Part shown: positions 6,782 through 9,290 of the stretch, one piece after another
How the letters are laid out: every line of letters begins with the position of its first letter
How positions within the stretch are numbered: the first letter of the stretch is position 1
The notes under the pieces: generated by a model
What the model was told of the DNA's origin: nothing
What the model saw: the letters and a program-made list of their open reading frames with translations, nothing else
The model's database searches: none
Origin: CAYUYV01 sp964474635
GTDB taxonomy: Bacteria; Pseudomonadota; Alphaproteobacteria; JAJFIK01
Direction of reading: 5' to 3'
Assembly (NCBI GenBank): GCA_964474635.1
Contig: CAYYTT010000156.1
Coordinates: 1 to 9,290, forward strand
Length of the DNA stretch: 9,290 bases
Program-made: the position numbers and the translations under genes

Positions 6782-8569
6782 ACCGCAGATGAGGATAAAA
6801 ACAGCCCCCGGATGGGTACCGACGCGTCGGCCCCATCCCCCGGCGCGCGCCATCCGGCGGCCCAGCCCCATGCGCAGGCGCGCGCGGCCCTTGCGCGCGG
6901 CGACCTGAAGGCCGCTGGCGCGGCTCTCCAAAAGGCCATGGCGCTCGGCCCTCGGATCGCGGCCGTCCGCGCGACGGCCGGCGACCTGCTGGTGGCCATG
7001 GGACGGGCAGGGGAGGCGGCTGGTGCCTATGAGGACGCCCTCACCCTTGATCCGGCGTTCGCTGCGGCCCGTCTCGGCCTTGCCCAACTCCTGCTCGACC
7101 AGGGCCGGGCGGAGGATGCGCTTGGCATCCTTGAGCCCTTTGACAGCGCCGACGCAAGGCACGGTCCCGCGGCCGAGGTCCGAGCGCTCAAAGCCTTCGC
7201 GCTGCTTGCCCTCGACCGTCCGGCCGAAGCGCTCCAGGTCGCCGGGGCGGCCTGTTCGTGCCCGGACACCCCATCCATCTCCGGACTGTTTGCCCGTGGC
7301 CGGGCCCTGTCGGCTCTTGCTCGCTATCGCGAGGCCATTGACGACCTCACGCAGGCGGATGGTTTGCGCCCTGGAGAGCCTGGAATTTTGTGCGCTCTGG
7401 GCAAGGCACGGGTCGGCGCCGGTGATCTTCAGGGGGCGGAGCGAGCCTTTCGTGCGGCCCTTGACAAGGCCCCGAGCCTGCCCGACGCCCTTGACGGGCT
7501 TTGCCAAGTGCTCTGGATGGATGGACGCAGTGCGGCCATCCGGCCCGTGTTCGAGGCGGCCAAGACCCATGGGACCAAAAACCCGGATCCGTGGTACCGG
7601 GAGGCATTGACCCTCAACCGGATGGGGGAAGGCGAGGCGGCCCTTGACGCATTGCGCGCCGCGCAGGCGCGCTTCGGCGTTCAGCCGGGCTTTGATTTTC
7701 TGGCAGCGGACATTCTGCGCGAGACCGGCGATTTGGACGCCGCCCTGGTGCGTGCGCGCCGGGCCCATGAAGCGCGGCCGCAGGATTGGACCGTGGCCAC
7801 GGCCCTGGTGCGCGCCCTGCTTCAGGCCGGAAAGGCACAAGAGGCACTGGGCCTGTGCGACCGGGCGCTCGGCGCCGCGCCGCTCGATCAGATCTGGCTG
7901 GCGTTTCGCGCTACGGCCATGCGTGCCCTTGGCCATCCGCCCCGGGAGCGTGATGGCGACTATGATCGGCTGATCACGGTGGCGGATCTTTCGCCCCCGG
8001 ACGGTTATGCGGATATGGACGCGTTCAATACGGCCCTGGCCGAGCGCCTGCACGCCCTCCACGGGACCACTGCTCACCCCCTGGACCAGAGCCTGCGAGG
8101 GGGCACCCAGACCACCGTGCCGCTGCAGCATCTCGGCGATCCGGTCATCGACGCGTTTTTCCAGGTCCTCAAGGCGCCAGTGGACACCTTTATTCACACA
8201 CTACCCGATGATCCGTCCCACCCCTTTTTCTCCCGGCGCGCGGCCGGGTGGCGCCTGTCGGGCGCCTGGTCTGTCCGTCTGCGGCCCGATGGCTATCACG
8301 TGAACCATGTCCATGGCGGGGGGTGGATCAGTTCAGCCTATTATGTGACTTTGCCGCCGGGGATCGAGGGATCGCAGGCGCGGGAAGGCTGGCTCAAATT
8401 CGGTGAACCGCCCTTTCCGGTTCCTGGCGCGCCGGGTCCGGAGCATGTGGTCGAACCGAAGCAAGGGCGCCTTGCCCTCTTCCCGTCGTTCCTGTGGCAC
8501 GGCACGGTTCCCTTTACGGGCCACGCGCCGCGCCTCACCATCGCCATGGACATCGTGCCGACGGATTAG
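6779..8569 (+). CDS. TPR-repeat protein with C-terminal 2OG-Fe(II) oxygenase domain
   Basis: 596 residues, no signal peptide, so cytoplasmic. Roughly residues 25-390 are tandem TPR-like helical pairs (for example GRAGEAAGAYEDALTLDPAFAAARLGLAQLL read in pieces, and GDLQGAERAFRAALDKAPSLPDAL). The C-terminal part (about 470-596) matches the putative 2OG-Fe(II) oxygenase family found behind TPR arrays (Pfam 2OG-FeII_Oxy_5 type). Visible are RLSGAWSVRLRPDGYHVNHVHGGGWISSAYYV, quoted here only for its key residues His507, His510 and His512, then LALFPSFLWHGTVPF (His574) and PRLTIAMDIVP (Arg585). His510/His512 and His574 are candidate iron ligands and Arg585 the likely 2-oxoglutarate partner. The gene begins 92 bases after the receptor stop, past a terminator, so it is probably co-transcribed at reduced level or has its own promoter. 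The substrate is unknown; oxidation of imported cargo or of a protein held by the TPRs are both possible. Confidence 0.88.
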   Translation: MTADEDKNSPRMGTDASAPSPGARHPAAQPHAQARAALARGDLKAAGAALQKAMALGPRIAAVRATAGDLLVAMGRAGEAAGAYEDALTLDPAFAAARLGLAQLLLDQGRAEDALGILEPFDSADARHGPAAEVRALKAFALLALDRPAEALQVAGAACSCPDTPSISGLFARGRALSALARYREAIDDLTQADGLRPGEPGILCALGKARVGAGDLQGAERAFRAALDKAPSLPDALDGLCQVLWMDGRSAAIRPVFEAAKTHGTKNPDPWYREALTLNRMGEGEAALDALRAAQARFGVQPGFDFLAADILRETGDLDAALVRARRAHEARPQDWTVATALVRALLQAGKAQEALGLCDRALGAAPLDQIWLAFRATAMRALGHPPRERDGDYDRLITVADLSPPDGYADMDAFNTALAERLHALHGTTAHPLDQSLRGGTQTTVPLQHLGDPVIDAFFQVLKAPVDTFIHTLPDDPSHPFFSRRAAGWRLSGAWSVRLRPDGYHVNHVHGGGWISSAYYVTLPPGIEGSQAREGWLKFGEPPFPVPGAPGPEHVVEPKQGRLALFPSFLWHGTVPFTGHAPRLTIAMDIVPTD

Positions 8570-8659
8570 GCTTGCGGGCGAGAAATCCAGATCAGTCCGA
8601 GTCCAGCGCGCTGCTGGTCAAATTTTGGTTTCGCTCACGCGCCCCCATCGGACCTTTCT

Positions 8660-8716
8660 GCGGCGCTCCCGCGACGGCGGCACAGCAGCGCCGGGCCGCC
8701 GGCGCGGGAGCGCGGC
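8660..8716. repeat. Long GC-rich inverted repeat between convergent genes
   Basis: Arms GCGCTCCCGCG (8663-8673) and CGCGGGAGCGC (8703-8713) are perfectly complementary. Inside them, after one A-G mismatch, CGGCGGC (8675-8681) pairs with GCCGCCG (8695-8701), leaving a 13-base loop. Outside, one G-G mismatch is followed by two more pairs. In total about 20 pairs. No T-run follows on either strand, so it is not a textbook intrinsic terminator, though it may stop or protect both convergent transcripts. It could also be a dispersed genomic repeat. Confidence 0.75.
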
Positions 8717-8754
8717 GTCAGTTCATCGCCCGGCCCTTTAAAATGCGAAGCGGT

Positions 8755-9290
8755 TCAGGCCGACAGATGGCGGGACATCAGCACGTCGGCGAACAGGCCT
8801 GCCGACTCAGGCGCCAGGCCGAAGAAAAGCTCCGGCTCAATCATTTCCAGTTCCATGATGCGCCATCCCGTGCGCGTCATGACCCCATCCACACGGATAT
8901 AGGCGGGATCGGCATAATGGGCGGAGGCTGCGAGGGCGGCTGCCTCAATGGCAGGGTCCCTCGGCATAAGCTCCGTACGCCCCCCATGTTCCACCTGAAC
9001 CCGGAAATCCCCCTGGGCCGGCACCTTGCGGACCATATGACCGAGCGTGCCGCCGAACACCATGGCGGAAATCTCCCCCTGGCCTTCGATATCGCTCAAA
9101 TAGGGCTGCACCAGGAGCACCTCTTCGGGCCCATACACCGATGCGGCTTCGGCTGGCAGGTCGCCGCGCGGCCCGGCGATCCGAAAGGTGTTCCGCGCGC
9201 CGGCGCCCCCGGCGAGCATGACCACCACCCGGTCGCAGGCGACAGCCGCAACAGCCACGCCCAGGGCGCCGGCGCGGCCCGGCGCCCAAA
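8755..9290 (-). CDS. ATP-grasp domain protein, C-terminal part (5' end outside window)
   Basis: 177 residues and the TGA stop are visible; the frame stays open to the right edge, so the start lies outside and the internal GTG at 9258 is not taken as the start. The sequence fits the ATP-grasp fold as in RimK- and DcsG-like ligases, which join a carboxylate to an amine through an acyl phosphate. Seen in order: GAGARNTFRI (glycine-rich loop), VLLVQPYLSDIEGQGEIS, the HMVRKVPAQGDFRVQ block with its basic residues, YIRVDGV with a metal-binding Asp, and the metal-binding acidic patch MELEMIEPELFF. The segment before the loop reads DRVVVMLAGGAGAR, where ATP-grasp relatives usually have a Lys-Pro pair (VVKP), so the first ATP-contacting lysine seems replaced by Met. 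Codon use is normal throughout. The gene is convergent with the oxygenase gene and unlikely to share its transcript. Natural substrate unknown. Confidence 0.82.
   Translation of the reverse strand, partial: WAPGRAGALGVAVAAVACDRVVVMLAGGAGARNTFRIAGPRGDLPAEAASVYGPEEVLLVQPYLSDIEGQGEISAMVFGGTLGHMVRKVPAQGDFRVQVEHGGRTELMPRDPAIEAAALAASAHYADPAYIRVDGVMTRTGWRIMELEMIEPELFFGLAPESAGLFADVLMSRHLSA

Noticed and set aside
4062..6836. 924-residue open frame antisense to the receptor gene
   Set aside because: It mirrors the receptor gene codon by codon. GC-rich genes with few A/T-ending codons leave such antisense frames open. It has no recognisable domain and no ribosome binding site of note, and it runs back through the terminator.
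6698..8197. 499-residue open frame antisense to the TPR/oxygenase gene
   Set aside because: Low-complexity, Arg/Gly-rich translation with no family signal, lying over a gene with clear TPR and oxygenase motifs on the other strand.
8945..9289. 114-residue minus-strand frame at the right edge
   Set aside because: Arg/Gly-rich shadow in another frame of the ATP-grasp gene, which carries all the conserved blocks.

Overview
The window is GC-rich DNA with strongly G/C-ending codons. Gene content and protein style (an Oar-type TonB-dependent receptor, a TPR/2OG-oxygenase protein, an Mla-type lipid transporter behind alanine racemase) suggest an alphaproteobacterium, probably aquatic. The genus cannot be told from this sequence alone. 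I see no rRNA, tRNA, CRISPR array, insertion sequence or phage gene.

Left part (1-2937, minus strand): an operon transcribed right to left, alr (alanine racemase) - mlaE-like permease - mlaF-like ATPase, the last cut off by the window edge. Spacing is tight: the alr stop lies inside the ribosome binding site of mlaE, and 30 bases separate mlaE from mlaF. The operon joins cell-wall precursor supply (D-alanine) with phospholipid transport between the membranes. The ATPase has two oddities: Asp where the H-loop His is expected, and a Gly-rich N-terminal stretch whose base composition looks like coding in another frame.

Middle (2903-3254): a divergent intergenic region that must hold the promoters of alr and of the receptor gene. 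It contains several short hairpins, a possible 12-codon Arg-rich leader ORF overlapping the alr start, and three TTGRCCAGG-like repeats, one inside a perfect 13-base palindrome, just upstream of the receptor.

Right-centre (3255-8569, plus strand): a 1143-residue Oar-like TonB-dependent receptor, a clear intrinsic terminator with a UUCG-capped hairpin, and then a 596-residue protein of TPR repeats fused to a C-terminal 2OG-Fe(II) oxygenase domain. The two probably form one functional unit (outer-membrane import plus cytoplasmic binding or oxidation of the cargo or a partner), with the terminator lowering expression of the second gene. The substrate is unknown. This pair is the best candidate here for an undescribed system.

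Right edge (8755-9290, minus strand): the C-terminal part of an ATP-grasp ligase, convergent with the oxygenase gene and separated from it by a region with a very strong GC hairpin. Its ATP-binding lysine region looks altered.
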